Shown here in pieces: positions 53,514 through 62,658 of a DNA stretch of 64,000 nucleotides. The notes below the pieces were generated by a model, which saw only the letters and a list, made by a program, of their open reading frames with translations, had not been told where the DNA came from and searched no databases. The stretch is from Bacteriovoracaceae bacterium (lineage in GTDB: Bacteria; Bdellovibrionota; Bacteriovoracia; Bacteriovoracales; Bacteriovoracaceae): contig CANFVK010000001.1 of the NCBI GenBank assembly GCA_947450475.1, forward strand, positions 1 through 64,000, in the 5' to 3' direction. Position numbers and translations under genes: made by a program. Each line of letters begins with the position of its first letter. Positions within the stretch are counted from its first letter, which is position 1.

Positions 53514-54842
53514 GTGAGTAACGAAACCAATCTGAAATCAATGAATGATCTCGTGGCCCTTTGTAAGCAAAGAGGATTTATTTTTCAATCTTCCGAAGTT
53601 TATGGTGGACTTAATTCTTGTTGGGACATGGGCCCTTATGGAGTTGAGTTAAAAAATAATTTAAAAAATCGTTGGTGGAGATCAATGACTCTTAGACAAG
53701 ATGTCGTTGGAGTTGATGCTTCTATTCTAATGCACCCAACAGTTTGGAAAGCTTCTGGTCACGTCGATGGATTTTCGGATCCACTAGTTGATTGTAAAGT
53801 TTGCAAGGAAAGATTTCGAGCTGATAATATTGATATGACCAAGCCTTGCCCCAAATGTGGCTCTAAAGATTCCTATACTGATATTCGACAGTTCAATTTG
53901 ATGTTTAAAACTCAGATGGGAGCAATGGAAGACACCGCTTCGATGGTCTACCTACGACCCGAAACAGCTCAGGGAATTTTTGTTAATTTTCTAAATGTGC
54001 AAACAACTATGAGAAAAAAACTACCTTTTGGCATTGCTCAAATAGGGAAAGCTTTTAGAAATGAAATTACTCCCGGAAACTTTATATTCAGGACTCGAGA
54101 ATTTGAACAAATGGAAATGCAATATTTTGTAAAACCTGGATTGCAAAAAGAAGCAATGGAGGCTTGGAAAGAAATACGCTGGAAATGGCATTTGGAAAAT
54201 GGTCTTCGGGCAGAAAAAATTCACTGGGCACCACATGGACCGGATAGTCTTGCTCACTACGCCGATGCTGCTACGGATATTGAATATGAATTTCCTATGG
54301 GGTGGGGGGAAATGGAGGGTATTCACTCTCGCACTGATTTTGATTTGAAACAGCACCAGGAATTTTCCGGAAAAAAACTAGAGTATGTCGATCAAGCCAA
54401 TAATAACGAAAAATATATTCCTTATGTCATTGAAACATCTGTCGGAGCTGATCGTTGTATGTTGGCTTTGATGTGTGATGCTTACCGGTTAGAAAATGAA
54501 GGAGATGCCGATAAAGAACGAACCGTGATGAAATTCCACCCAGCACTTGCGCCTATCAAAGCAGCAATATTGCCACTGGTAAAAAAGCCAGAACTTGAAG
54601 AAGTTGCCAATAAATTATTTCACGATATTAGTCAGAATTATAAAGCTGAGTATGATCTTTCCGGAACAATTGGAAAGAGATACCGTCGCCAGGATGAAAT
54701 TGGAACTCCGTTTTGTTTAACGGTAGACTTTGACACTCTTACTGATCATGCCATTACTATAAGAAACCGCGACACAATGGTTCAAGAAAGAGTGGCGATA
54801 GATCAAGTAGAAAATTATTTTAAAGAAAAGTTTAAATTTTAA
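53514..54842 (+). CDS. glyS: Glycyl-tRNA synthetase (alpha2 dimer type)
   Basis: 442-residue class II synthetase of the eukaryote/archaea-like single-chain type, not the bacterial alpha2beta2 form. Motif 1 region ([17 protein letters not shown]), a Cys4-type insertion (CKVC, then CPKCG), motif 2 [21 protein letters not shown] and motif 3 DRCMLALM are seen. Some Gram-negatives, including Bdellovibrio-related groups, use this form. The GTG start has AGGAG 5-6 bases upstream. ppdK follows 59 bases later. Confidence 0.94.
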   Translation: MSNETNLKSMNDLVALCKQRGFIFQSSEVYGGLNSCWDMGPYGVELKNNLKNRWWRSMTLRQDVVGVDASILMHPTVWKASGHVDGFSDPLVDCKVCKERFRADNIDMTKPCPKCGSKDSYTDIRQFNLMFKTQMGAMEDTASMVYLRPETAQGIFVNFLNVQTTMRKKLPFGIAQIGKAFRNEITPGNFIFRTREFEQMEMQYFVKPGLQKEAMEAWKEIRWKWHLENGLRAEKIHWAPHGPDSLAHYADAATDIEYEFPMGWGEMEGIHSRTDFDLKQHQEFSGKKLEYVDQANNNEKYIPYVIETSVGADRCMLALMCDAYRLENEGDADKERTVMKFHPALAPIKAAILPLVKKPELEEVANKLFHDISQNYKAEYDLSGTIGKRYRRQDEIGTPFCLTVDFDTLTDHAITIRNRDTMVQERVAIDQVENYFKEKFKF

Positions 54843-54901
54843 ATTGAGTTTTTTCTCTCAACCAAACCTCAATTCACCGAGGTTATTAGGAGTTAGAAGT
54901 T

Positions 54902-57589
54902 ATGGTCACATCATCACAGAAATGGGTTTATCTCTTTAGCAGTGAACTTACTGACGGCAACAAAGACATGAAGGATCTGCTCGGAGGCAAAGGGGCTAAT
55001 CTCGCAGAGATGTGTTCACTTAAGCTTGCGGTTCCACCAGGGTTCACCGTAACGACTCAAGCTTGTTTGGATTATGAAAAAACCAACAAAACCATAAATT
55101 CAGACATTCGTTCTCAAGTTTTAAATGCCATAGTGGGAGTTGAAAAACTAACGGGAAAAAAGTTTGGAGACAATACTAATCCTCTGCTTTTTTCTGTACG
55201 CTCTGGCGCGAGGGCTTCAATGCCCGGGATGATGGATACCGTTTTAAATTTAGGTTTAAATGATCAATCGGTGCTTGGTCTGGCAAAACTTACTAACAAC
55301 GAACGCTTTGCCTGGGACTCATACCGCCGCTTTATTCAGATGTACGCTCACGTTGTCATGGATTTTAATGTCTCTCTACTAGAAGCTACTTTAGAAGATC
55401 TCAAGGAAGCTCGTGGTGTTCATGAAGATACTAAATTGACGGCCAGTGATTTAAAAGAATTGGTGTCAGTTTATAAAAAAATAATTTTAGAAGAAAGTGG
55501 AGAGTCTTTTCCAACCGATCCAATGGATCAATTGTTTAGGTCTATTGCTGCAGTTTTTAATTCTTGGGAAAACCCTCGAGCTGTTAAGTATCGCGAGATC
55601 TATGATATTCCTCATAACTGGGGAACTGCGGTCAATGTTCAATCAATGGTTTTTGGAAATATGGGAGATGATTGCGCAACGGGAGTTTGCTTTACCCGCG
55701 ATCCCTCTACTGGAGAACGAAAATTCTTTGGGGAGTATTTGATTAATGCTCAAGGAGAAGATGTGGTAGCGGGAATTAGAACTCCTCAACCTATCAATAA
55801 TTTTTCAAAAAATGAATCCAATAAAAATTTTAAGACACTTGAAGAAGCCATGCCTGAGGCTTTTAAGGAATTAACTAGTGTCTATAAAAAACTGGAAGCT
55901 CATTATAAAGACATGCAGGACATAGAATTTACTATTGAAAATAAAAAGCTCTACATCCTTCAAACCAGAAATGGGAAAAGAACTGCAGCTGCAGGAATTA
56001 AAATCGCAGTTGATCTTGTGTCAGAAGGAATTCTCTCAAAGCAAGAAGCACTTCTTAGGATTAATCCAGAGGATTTAAACCAATTGCTCCACCCAAGATT
56101 GGATCCCAAAGCCAATAAGAAAATTATCGCCAAAGGCTTACCAGCATCCCCAGGGGCCGGTGCTGGAATTATTGCTTTTACCAGCGAGCATGCTCATTCA
56201 TTATCCGAATCTGGAAAAAAAGTTATTCTGGTTCGGCAAGAAACTTCTCCTGAAGATATTTCTGGAATGGTTGCAAGTCAGGGGATTTTAACTGCGCGTG
56301 GAGGAATGACTTCTCATGCGGCAGTTGTCGCTCGAGGCATGGGGAAACCCTGTGTAGCCGGATGTTCCGCTTTAATAATTGATCATGCAGCAGGAACTTT
56401 AACCGTTGCAGGTGTTCGCTATAAAGAAGGCGATTCTATTACGATTGATGGCGCTACTGGTGAGGTTATTGAGGGCATTGTTCCTACGATTGAAGCCGCC
56501 ATTACCAATGACTTTGCAACTTTTATGAATTGGTCTGATGAATTTCGAACTCTCGGAGTACGCACTAATGCCGATACGCCTGATGATTCAAAAGTCGCAG
56601 TTAAGTTTGGTGCCCAAGGAATTGGATTGTGTCGGACAGAGCATATGTTTTTTGAAAAAGATCGTATTCTTGCAGTGAGAGAAATGATTTTTGCTAGTAA
56701 TGTAAAAGAACGCGAAGCGGCTCTTTTAAAAATTCTGCCTTATCAGCGTGAAGACTTTGTGGGAATTTTTACAGTTCTAAATGGATTGCCCGTCAATATT
56801 CGTTTATTGGATCCACCTCTTCATGAATTTCTTCCTCACTCAATTGAAGATAAAAAAGAATTGGCAGATAGTTTAAATTTAGATCTGAAAATAATTGAAG
56901 AAAGAGGTGATCAACTCCATGAGTTTAATCCGATGCTCGGTCATCGTGGTTGTCGTCTCGGAGTTACTTTTCCTGAAATTTATCGAATGCAAGTCAAAGC
57001 CATTATTGAGGCTGCGCTTATTTGTTCTGAAAAAGGAATTAGTGTTCTTCCAGAAATCATGATTCCTTTAATTGCTCTAGAGGGAGAGCTCACGCTGCTA
57101 AAAAAAGAAGCAATCGAGGAAATCGAGAGAGTATTTAAAGAAAAAGGAAAAAAAATTAAATATAAAATTGGAACTATGATTGAACTTCCACGGGCAGCGA
57201 TTATGGCAGGTAGCATTGCCAAGCATGCAGAATTTTTTTCATTTGGAACAAATGATCTCACTCAAACTACTTTTGGACTTTCGCGCGATGATGCTGGCAA
57301 ATTTTTACCAGATTATGTGAACAAAGGCCTTGTCGCCAATGACCCCTTTGTCACCATCGATCAAGAAGGTGTTGGTTTTCTGATTAAGCACGCTGTAGCT
57401 CAAGGTCGAATGTCTAATAGTGATATACATTTTGGAATATGTGGAGAGCACGGTGGTGAGCCGAAATCTATCGAATTTTGTCACAAAGTTGGGTTAGATT
57501 ATGTCTCTTGCTCTCCATATCGAGTACCAATAGCAAGACTTGCAGCTGCTCAAGCGGCCATCAGAAATTCAAAATCAAAAATTACTTAG
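54902..57589 (+). CDS. ppdK: Pyruvate, phosphate dikinase
   Basis: 895-residue enzyme that interconverts pyruvate + ATP + phosphate and PEP + AMP + pyrophosphate. The N-terminal ATP-grasp domain has LLGGKGANLAEMC and RSGARASMPGMMDT. The central phosphotransfer His lies in GGMTSHAAVVARGMGKPCV. The C-terminal PEP/pyruvate TIM barrel follows, with FGTNDLTQTT and the Cys in GICGEHGG. Length and the MPGMMDT block distinguish it from PEP synthase. In amino-acid-fed bacteria it feeds gluconeogenesis. The 3' end overlaps the S8 protease gene by 8 bases. Confidence 0.97.
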   Translation: MVTSSQKWVYLFSSELTDGNKDMKDLLGGKGANLAEMCSLKLAVPPGFTVTTQACLDYEKTNKTINSDIRSQVLNAIVGVEKLTGKKFGDNTNPLLFSVRSGARASMPGMMDTVLNLGLNDQSVLGLAKLTNNERFAWDSYRRFIQMYAHVVMDFNVSLLEATLEDLKEARGVHEDTKLTASDLKELVSVYKKIILEESGESFPTDPMDQLFRSIAAVFNSWENPRAVKYREIYDIPHNWGTAVNVQSMVFGNMGDDCATGVCFTRDPSTGERKFFGEYLINAQGEDVVAGIRTPQPINNFSKNESNKNFKTLEEAMPEAFKELTSVYKKLEAHYKDMQDIEFTIENKKLYILQTRNGKRTAAAGIKIAVDLVSEGILSKQEALLRINPEDLNQLLHPRLDPKANKKIIAKGLPASPGAGAGIIAFTSEHAHSLSESGKKVILVRQETSPEDISGMVASQGILTARGGMTSHAAVVARGMGKPCVAGCSALIIDHAAGTLTVAGVRYKEGDSITIDGATGEVIEGIVPTIEAAITNDFATFMNWSDEFRTLGVRTNADTPDDSKVAVKFGAQGIGLCRTEHMFFEKDRILAVREMIFASNVKEREAALLKILPYQREDFVGIFTVLNGLPVNIRLLDPPLHEFLPHSIEDKKELADSLNLDLKIIEERGDQLHEFNPMLGHRGCRLGVTFPEIYRMQVKAIIEAALICSEKGISVLPEIMIPLIALEGELTLLKKEAIEEIERVFKEKGKKIKYKIGTMIELPRAAIMAGSIAKHAEFFSFGTNDLTQTTFGLSRDDAGKFLPDYVNKGLVANDPFVTIDQEGVGFLIKHAVAQGRMSNSDIHFGICGEHGGEPKSIEFCHKVGLDYVSCSPYRVPIARLAAAQAAIRNSKSKIT

Positions 57590-59384
57590 AAAGCGTTAGG
57601 CCGGTCGGTGTATTAATAAAATTCAGTGAATTAAATGCATTGACCGCTTTGCCGGTAACGGTTGTTCCAACTAAGCTCTGTGTTGTCACACCTCCGCCTT
57701 TGAGTGAATTAATGACATCACCATAGGTGTAATCAGGATTATAACTCCAAATAAGTGCTGCTACTCCGGCCGCATTGGGGGTAGCCATTGATGTGCCGGT
57801 ATCTAGGTTGTAGGTATTGGTGTTGTATGTGAGCGTATCAATTGAAAATTGAGAAATATTGGCCCCAAATCCATTTCCCAGATTATTTGAAGTTAATTTA
57901 AAACCAAAGCTAGTGCTACTGCTAACATAATTAGTTAGATCTAAATTAATCCAATTAGCAAAACTAGATGGTCCTGGCTCTGAAAGAAGTGAAGTCCCTG
58001 TTGCCGAGGGATCGCCACCAGAATTTGGTTTAATAAAAATTTCAAAGATATCACTGCTGTCGTTGGTGTCGAGCAAGATATAAAAATTAATTTTAGCAGA
58101 AGCAACACTGCCCCAATTAAAAACTTTCCATGCGCTTTCATTAGTATTAGCTGCATATCGATTGGCACTGCGATCATAATTGGCAGGAATTGCCAGAGTA
58201 TCAAATATTGAGGAGTTTATGCTGAATGAAGGTTTGTATGCCCATGATGAAGTGGTAACACTCGTAAAGCTCCATCCTGATGTCAAAGTTTCTGTCGTCG
58301 TTGCTTCAGTTCCAGGCCAGGTGCTTACAATATTGGTTCCAGGTGCTCCAAGATCAACACTGGTTTGGCCGTAATTGGAATAGGAGGCCATTGAGTAGTC
58401 TTGATCGAGAGCGCCAATGCAAAGTAGATTGGATTGAGTAAAGTTGCAAGGATAGCTTGGGCTTGATTCATTGTCAGTTGATTCATTTCCTGCAGCGGCA
58501 AGAACTAGGACTCCCAAATTTTGAGCTACAGAAATTGAATCACTAAATAACGGATCTAAACTTCCCCCACCAATGCTCATATTGATGATTTTAGCTCCAT
58601 GTAAAACTGCGAATTCTACCCCTTTAGTTATGTCTGCAGTAGTACCAGACCCAGTTGAATCCATTACTCGTACGGCCATCATATTTGCTTTCCAGCAAAC
58701 GCCAGCAGTTCCGACACTGTTGTTTCCGATGGCCCCGATGATACCCGCGACATGAGTTCCATGTCCAAAAGGATCTATAGGATCATTGTCATTATCAACA
58801 AAGTCATATCCATGTTTGGGGTAATTCGAGCCACCATTCCACATATTACCTAAGAGATCCTGGTGATTGTAATTGACTCCAGAGTCGACAATGGCAACAA
58901 CAACAGATCGACAATCAGTATTAATTGACCATGCATTTTCTAAATCCATATCATTGCCTGAGAAATTCCCAGGAGGATTATTACTTGCTAGAGGAGCATT
59001 TTTTCCGGTGGATGTTTTTGCAATTGTTTGTCCCGTATTTTTTGCTGACCACATTTGAGAAAATAAGGGATCGTTCGGCAGTGTTGAAGTGTGATAGATA
59101 AAATTGGGCTGTGCTTTTTCGACGTCAGGATTATTGCGGTAATCATTTAACGTAGCTTGAACATCAATTAGCATATTAAATTTAACGTGAGTAAAACTAT
59201 TAGTTTTGTGAGTCGTTAGCGCTGAATGACCTTGGGTGCTAATAAAATGATTAACTGCTGCTATACTCGCCTTAGGTTTGAATTTAACCAAAATTTCTCC
59301 TGGCATATATTCAGATGTGTTGGCCAAAGCTGCCAATGAATAAAAAGAAAAAAGAATTGGGTATATATAGCTACGGCACGACAA
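57582..59384 (-). CDS. Secreted subtilase (S8) with inserted beta domain
   Basis: 600 residues. Signal peptide, then a fervidolysin-type propeptide (EILVKFKPKASIAAVNHF ... NPDVEKAQPN), then the catalytic core: Asp167 (VAIVDSGVN), His208 (GHGTHVAG), oxyanion Asn300 (AAGNES) and Ser532 (GTSMATPNAAG). Between Asn300 and Ser532 about 160 residues (362-522) are inserted; they look like a jelly-roll/MAM-type beta sandwich (WKVFNWGSVASAKINFYIL; WINLDLTNYV). TTG 59384 is chosen: GGAGG lies 6 bases upstream. A GTG 24 bases earlier is less likely. The gene overlaps the FN3 lipoprotein upstream. Confidence 0.92.
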   Translation of the reverse strand: MSCRSYIYPILFSFYSLAALANTSEYMPGEILVKFKPKASIAAVNHFISTQGHSALTTHKTNSFTHVKFNMLIDVQATLNDYRNNPDVEKAQPNFIYHTSTLPNDPLFSQMWSAKNTGQTIAKTSTGKNAPLASNNPPGNFSGNDMDLENAWSINTDCRSVVVAIVDSGVNYNHQDLLGNMWNGGSNYPKHGYDFVDNDNDPIDPFGHGTHVAGIIGAIGNNSVGTAGVCWKANMMAVRVMDSTGSGTTADITKGVEFAVLHGAKIINMSIGGGSLDPLFSDSISVAQNLGVLVLAAAGNESTDNESSPSYPCNFTQSNLLCIGALDQDYSMASYSNYGQTSVDLGAPGTNIVSTWPGTEATTTETLTSGWSFTSVTTSSWAYKPSFSINSSIFDTLAIPANYDRSANRYAANTNESAWKVFNWGSVASAKINFYILLDTNDSSDIFEIFIKPNSGGDPSATGTSLLSEPGPSSFANWINLDLTNYVSSSTSFGFKLTSNNLGNGFGANISQFSIDTLTYNTNTYNLDTGTSMATPNAAGVAALIWSYNPDYTYGDVINSLKGGGVTTQSLVGTTVTGKAVNAFNSLNFINTPTGLTLSK

Positions 59385-60051
59385 TGGAAGCCTCCGTAGT
59401 ATAAGCACTTTTATACGTTTTGTAATAGGCTTGAATTTTCACATAATAGGTACCAGCATTTAAATTTGTAATGGTGGTTGAGGTCGGTGCAACTTCAGTT
59501 GCAGTGCTGGGGACATCAATAGAGCTTGCATTATTTGTATTGAAAAAGGGAGTTGTCCCATAATAAACGGTGTATCCACCCAGCAAAGAATTTACATTTT
59601 TCTCGCGATTAGCGGACCATTTAACTTTGACGCTGTATTTTTGTAATTGATAAATATAACTTAATTGAGCAATGGAGCATGCACTTATTTTATTATCTTT
59701 AGTGCTGTTAGTATAAAATAAATAACTGCCAAAACTTAAAGCACTGGTAATTATCTGGACACTTCCTGATGTTGCTGTTGCAATTCCAACGGAATGAGAA
59801 CAACTGGAATCAGTGTAGAGCTTTACAGTTTGACCACTCGTCACTCCGCTGACTGTAATCGTAGGAGTTGCCACCGATCCTGGAGAAGTAAGTGGATTGG
59901 TCAATGCCATGGAGGTACCCGTTTTCGGAATATTGGCCGGATCAGTTGAGTCCTCTGGCACAGCATTTCTATTGCCTTCACTTGCAGTATAGTTGCTTAA
60001 CTTGCAACTAGTGAGTGCGATGAATAAAAGTAATAATAAAATTTTTCTCAT
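59371..60051 (-). CDS. Lipoprotein with fibronectin type III domain
   Basis: 226 residues. A lipoprotein signal with lipobox LTSC (Cys16) is followed by a Thr/Ser/Pro-rich linker, one poorly conserved beta region (VSGVTSGQTVKLYTD) and a recognisable FN3 domain at about 130-226 (YSVKVKWSANREKNVNSLL; TTITNLNAGTYYVKIQAYY). FN3 domains serve protein or carbohydrate contact on the surface. The last 14 bases overlap the S8 start, and the S8 ribosome binding site lies inside this gene, so the two are coupled. Export route and partner are not shown. Confidence 0.82.
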   Translation of the reverse strand: MRKILLLLLFIALTSCKLSNYTASEGNRNAVPEDSTDPANIPKTGTSMALTNPLTSPGSVATPTITVSGVTSGQTVKLYTDSSCSHSVGIATATSGSVQIITSALSFGSYLFYTNSTKDNKISACSIAQLSYIYQLQKYSVKVKWSANREKNVNSLLGGYTVYYGTTPFFNTNNASSIDVPSTATEVAPTSTTITNLNAGTYYVKIQAYYKTYKSAYTTEASIVVP

Positions 60052-60199
60052 TTTTTTTAAACTTCAATCAAAATCAAGTAAACTTTAGTTATCAACATCT
60101 AAGTATCGGGCAAATTTTTGTTTAGCATTAGCGGCATAATAATTAATATATCTACACAAAGGCGAGCGCAATGCTCGGTTAAGAAAAGCGAAGGGTAAA

Positions 60200-61105
60200 A
60201 TGGAAAAAATAATTACAGAGGCCTTAGAATTAATGAGTAATCAACATTTTGATTCTCTAGCTTTTGGCGTGATTGATTTTAAGGAGCAGAGTTTTGAGAG
60301 CTTTGAGATTCAGGCAGGCGTAATAAGCACTCGTCCTTACCTTTATTTTGATCTTGCAAGCCTCACTAAGCCTCTGACTAATTCAGCTTCAATCCTTAAA
60401 GCACCTTCACTTTTAAACAACGAAACGTTGCTACTTTTAAATCACAAAGCTGGATTGCCTGTTGGAGGTTTGCTTTCTAGAAAAAATTGGAAGCAAGAGG
60501 TTTTGAGTTATCCCATTATCGAATCCCCCTCACTTTATTCTGATTATTCTTCATTGCGATGTATGTTAGAGATTGAAAAAATTTCTGGAAAAAAACTAGA
60601 AGAACTATGTTCATACTACTTTGACCAGGAATTAGTACATTGGAAAAAACTTCCAGAAAATGCTTTTTGTCCTGAATACGGAATCCGCAATAAAAAAATA
60701 ATTTGCGGTGAAGTTCACGATAATAATTGTTTTAATTTAGGAGCATTTGTGTCTCACGCAGGGTTGTTTTCTACCGTCGATGGGCTTTGTCGTTCACTTT
60801 TAAATTTAGACAAAAGTGTTTCTTTAATTAAAAGGATTAATCAGGAATTCGAATCTATCAAACCCGACGATCGATTTCTTTTAGGATTTGATCGCGTGAT
60901 GGATCCTGAAAATACCTTGGCCGGAAAAGGTTGCTCACTAAAAACATTTGGCCATTTGGGGTTCACCGGAACTTCATTTTGGATTGACACTGAAGAAAGT
61001 ATCGGGACGGTTATTTTAACTAATGCCACACAATCATATTGGTATGAGCGATCGGGATTGAATTTACTTAGAAAAAGCTTAGGTTCCTCTTTGTGGAAAT
61101 TTTGA
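60200..61105 (+). CDS. Serine hydrolase, beta-lactamase/class C fold
   Basis: 301 residues. The penicillin-recognising fold is visible: nucleophile Ser54 and Lys57 in the SLTK motif (DLASLTKPLT), a Tyr motif YSDYSS near 113-117 and the HLGFTGTSFWIDTEE block near 255 in place of the KTG box, as in the esterase/AmpH-like subfamily rather than true beta-lactamases. No signal peptide is seen, so it is probably cytosolic; a role in peptide or ester hydrolysis is more likely than antibiotic resistance. GAAGGG precedes the ATG. The 3' end overlaps nnrD by 27 bases. Confidence 0.85.
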   Translation: MEKIITEALELMSNQHFDSLAFGVIDFKEQSFESFEIQAGVISTRPYLYFDLASLTKPLTNSASILKAPSLLNNETLLLLNHKAGLPVGGLLSRKNWKQEVLSYPIIESPSLYSDYSSLRCMLEIEKISGKKLEELCSYYFDQELVHWKKLPENAFCPEYGIRNKKIICGEVHDNNCFNLGAFVSHAGLFSTVDGLCRSLLNLDKSVSLIKRINQEFESIKPDDRFLLGFDRVMDPENTLAGKGCSLKTFGHLGFTGTSFWIDTEESIGTVILTNATQSYWYERSGLNLLRKSLGSSLWKF

Positions 61106-61909
61106 AAGATTATCTATTATGTCCGTTGGGCGAAGACTAAGATCATTGTGTCCCGTTTTTTTCCAAGCCTGAGAACACCATCCATGCATGTAGCTAGCAA
61201 CAATTAAGGATTCTTTAGGTCCTAAGCCCTGAGCTCGCATTGCCGCAATTATACCCAATAAAACATCACCTGTTCCAGCTTTGGCCAAAGCGGGAGTTCC
61301 CTCTGAGATAACATAGATTTGCTGATTAGTATCGACAACAAGAGTCTCTGCGCCTTTTAATAAAATATGACATTCAAATTTTAGCTGGGCCTGAAAAAGA
61401 GCTGCTTGACGATCGGATTTCACTTTTTTTGCATTCACATTCAATAACCTAGCAAGTTCCCCTTCATGAGGAGTAAGTGTCCAGGTTGAAGGTAGTTTTG
61501 TAATTTTTAACTTAGCCAGTAAATTAAGAGCATCAGCATCAAGTGCAACTTTTTCGAATTTATTTTTGATGAGATAAAGAAGTAAATTTTGACTTTTTTT
61601 ACTAAGTCCCAAACCTGGTCCAACTGCAAAAGAAAATGTTTTTAAATCTTTTAGCTTTTTAAGTTCTTTAATCTCTAATGGATGAAGAATAAAGTCTGGA
61701 AATTTGACCCAAGGAAATTGAGTAAGATCACTCATTAAGTGAGTGTAACCTGCACCCGATCGTGTAGCGGCCAGTGCGCTTAAAATTCCAGCGCCAATTA
61801 AGCCTTTACCGCCTCCAATGACAAGCACTTTGCCCGCATCAGTTTTGTTTGAAAGTTTTAAACGCTTTGGAAAGATTTTTTTGACATAGGTTAAACTAAT
61901 TTTTTTCAT
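61079..61909 (-). CDS. nnrD: ADP/ATP-dependent NAD(P)H-hydrate dehydratase NnrD
   Basis: 276 residues, the YjeF C-terminal kinase-like domain alone. It dehydrates the damaged S-form of NAD(P)H-hydrate back to NAD(P)H. Motifs: KVLVIGGGKGLIGAG, AVGPGLG, LDADALNLL, LTPHEGELARL and AKAGTGDVLLG, the catalytic Asp lying in the last. The epimerase (NnrE) domain usually fused to it is absent here. The start is ATG 61909, inside the upstream lipoprotein gene (14-base overlap), which fits translational coupling. A longer frame to 62032 starts with non-conserved sequence. Confidence 0.93.
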   Translation of the reverse strand: MKKISLTYVKKIFPKRLKLSNKTDAGKVLVIGGGKGLIGAGILSALAATRSGAGYTHLMSDLTQFPWVKFPDFILHPLEIKELKKLKDLKTFSFAVGPGLGLSKKSQNLLLYLIKNKFEKVALDADALNLLAKLKITKLPSTWTLTPHEGELARLLNVNAKKVKSDRQAALFQAQLKFECHILLKGAETLVVDTNQQIYVISEGTPALAKAGTGDVLLGIIAAMRAQGLGPKESLIVASYMHGWCSQAWKKTGHNDLSLRPTDIIDNLSKFPQRGT

Positions 61910-62519
61910 GGAGCAAATCTTTGGGAATCTCCCTGATGATTTGAGTGCTAAGATTCTTATCACTCCCTTTTTGATTTTGTCCCAGAACTGCAACGAATGG
62001 TTTGCGATTGGAGTTATTTCGATTCCAAACAACTAAAGTATAATAAAGCGAAGTTGGCGAAGCAAAGAATTCAGTTTGATCAGGACCAATATAAATATAA
62101 ACTGATCTTAAAAATTCAAACTGACTTTCTTCTGCAGGGTGAATTAAAAATTTATAATGTCTCTTTCCACTTATGGAGAGAACCAGTTGATCTAAGATTT
62201 TTGGATCTTTAGTTTCCTCAGATTGAAATTGCGCCATTTCATCAGGAATTAAAAAATATGACAAAGGGAATTTAGGGTTTTTATCAGAGGAAAAATCTAA
62301 ATCGAGATTAGATGATTCCGCAATTTTTCTGCTGATTTTTTGTTCGCTTTGCAGATACTGAAGGTAGGCAACTGGGAGAGATTCATTATCGTCTAATTTT
62401 TTTAAATGCTCTGATTTTACAAAATGACTAAGCTTTGGACTTAAATTTGCGCCCTTTTCACAACTCGAAAGGCTGTAGAGTGCAAAAATTCCGATTAGTA
62501 AAATCCTTATTTTCATCAT
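61896..62519 (-). CDS. Lipoprotein of unknown function
   Basis: 207 residues, unrecognised. Lipobox LSSC with Cys20 (MMKIRILLIGIFALYSLSSC in full is the signal). The mature part is acidic/basic mixed, with a helix-rich N-terminal half and strands near the C-terminus (HYKFLIHPAEESQFEFLRS; SLYYTLVVWNRNN). No catalytic motif. Likely anchored in the outer or inner membrane. It overlaps nnrD by 14 bases and lies 139 bases from the divergent mpl gene. Confidence 0.72.
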   Translation of the reverse strand: MMKIRILLIGIFALYSLSSCEKGANLSPKLSHFVKSEHLKKLDDNESLPVAYLQYLQSEQKISRKIAESSNLDLDFSSDKNPKFPLSYFLIPDEMAQFQSEETKDPKILDQLVLSISGKRHYKFLIHPAEESQFEFLRSVYIYIGPDQTEFFASPTSLYYTLVVWNRNNSNRKPFVAVLGQNQKGSDKNLSTQIIREIPKDLLHEKN

Positions 62520-62658
62520 TAAAATCTTCGAGGCAATAAATTCAATTTTTATTAAGCTTCTATCTTCTCCATAGCTTCATCGGCATTTTTGGTTAACTTT
62601 TTAGTTTTTGCTGTGATAAACTTAAAAAGATCTAAGTTAAAACCCGACAGGAACACTC

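Noticed and set aside
54902..57589. Phosphoenolpyruvate synthase
   Set aside because: The MPGMMDT block, length near 895 and C-terminal Cys context fit pyruvate phosphate dikinase better.
60155..60172. Short hairpin CGAGC / GCTCG before the serine hydrolase
   Set aside because: Only 5 bp and no T run; likely chance.
60200..61105. Antibiotic-resistance beta-lactamase
   Set aside because: No signal peptide and no KTG box; motifs fit the esterase/AmpH-like branch.
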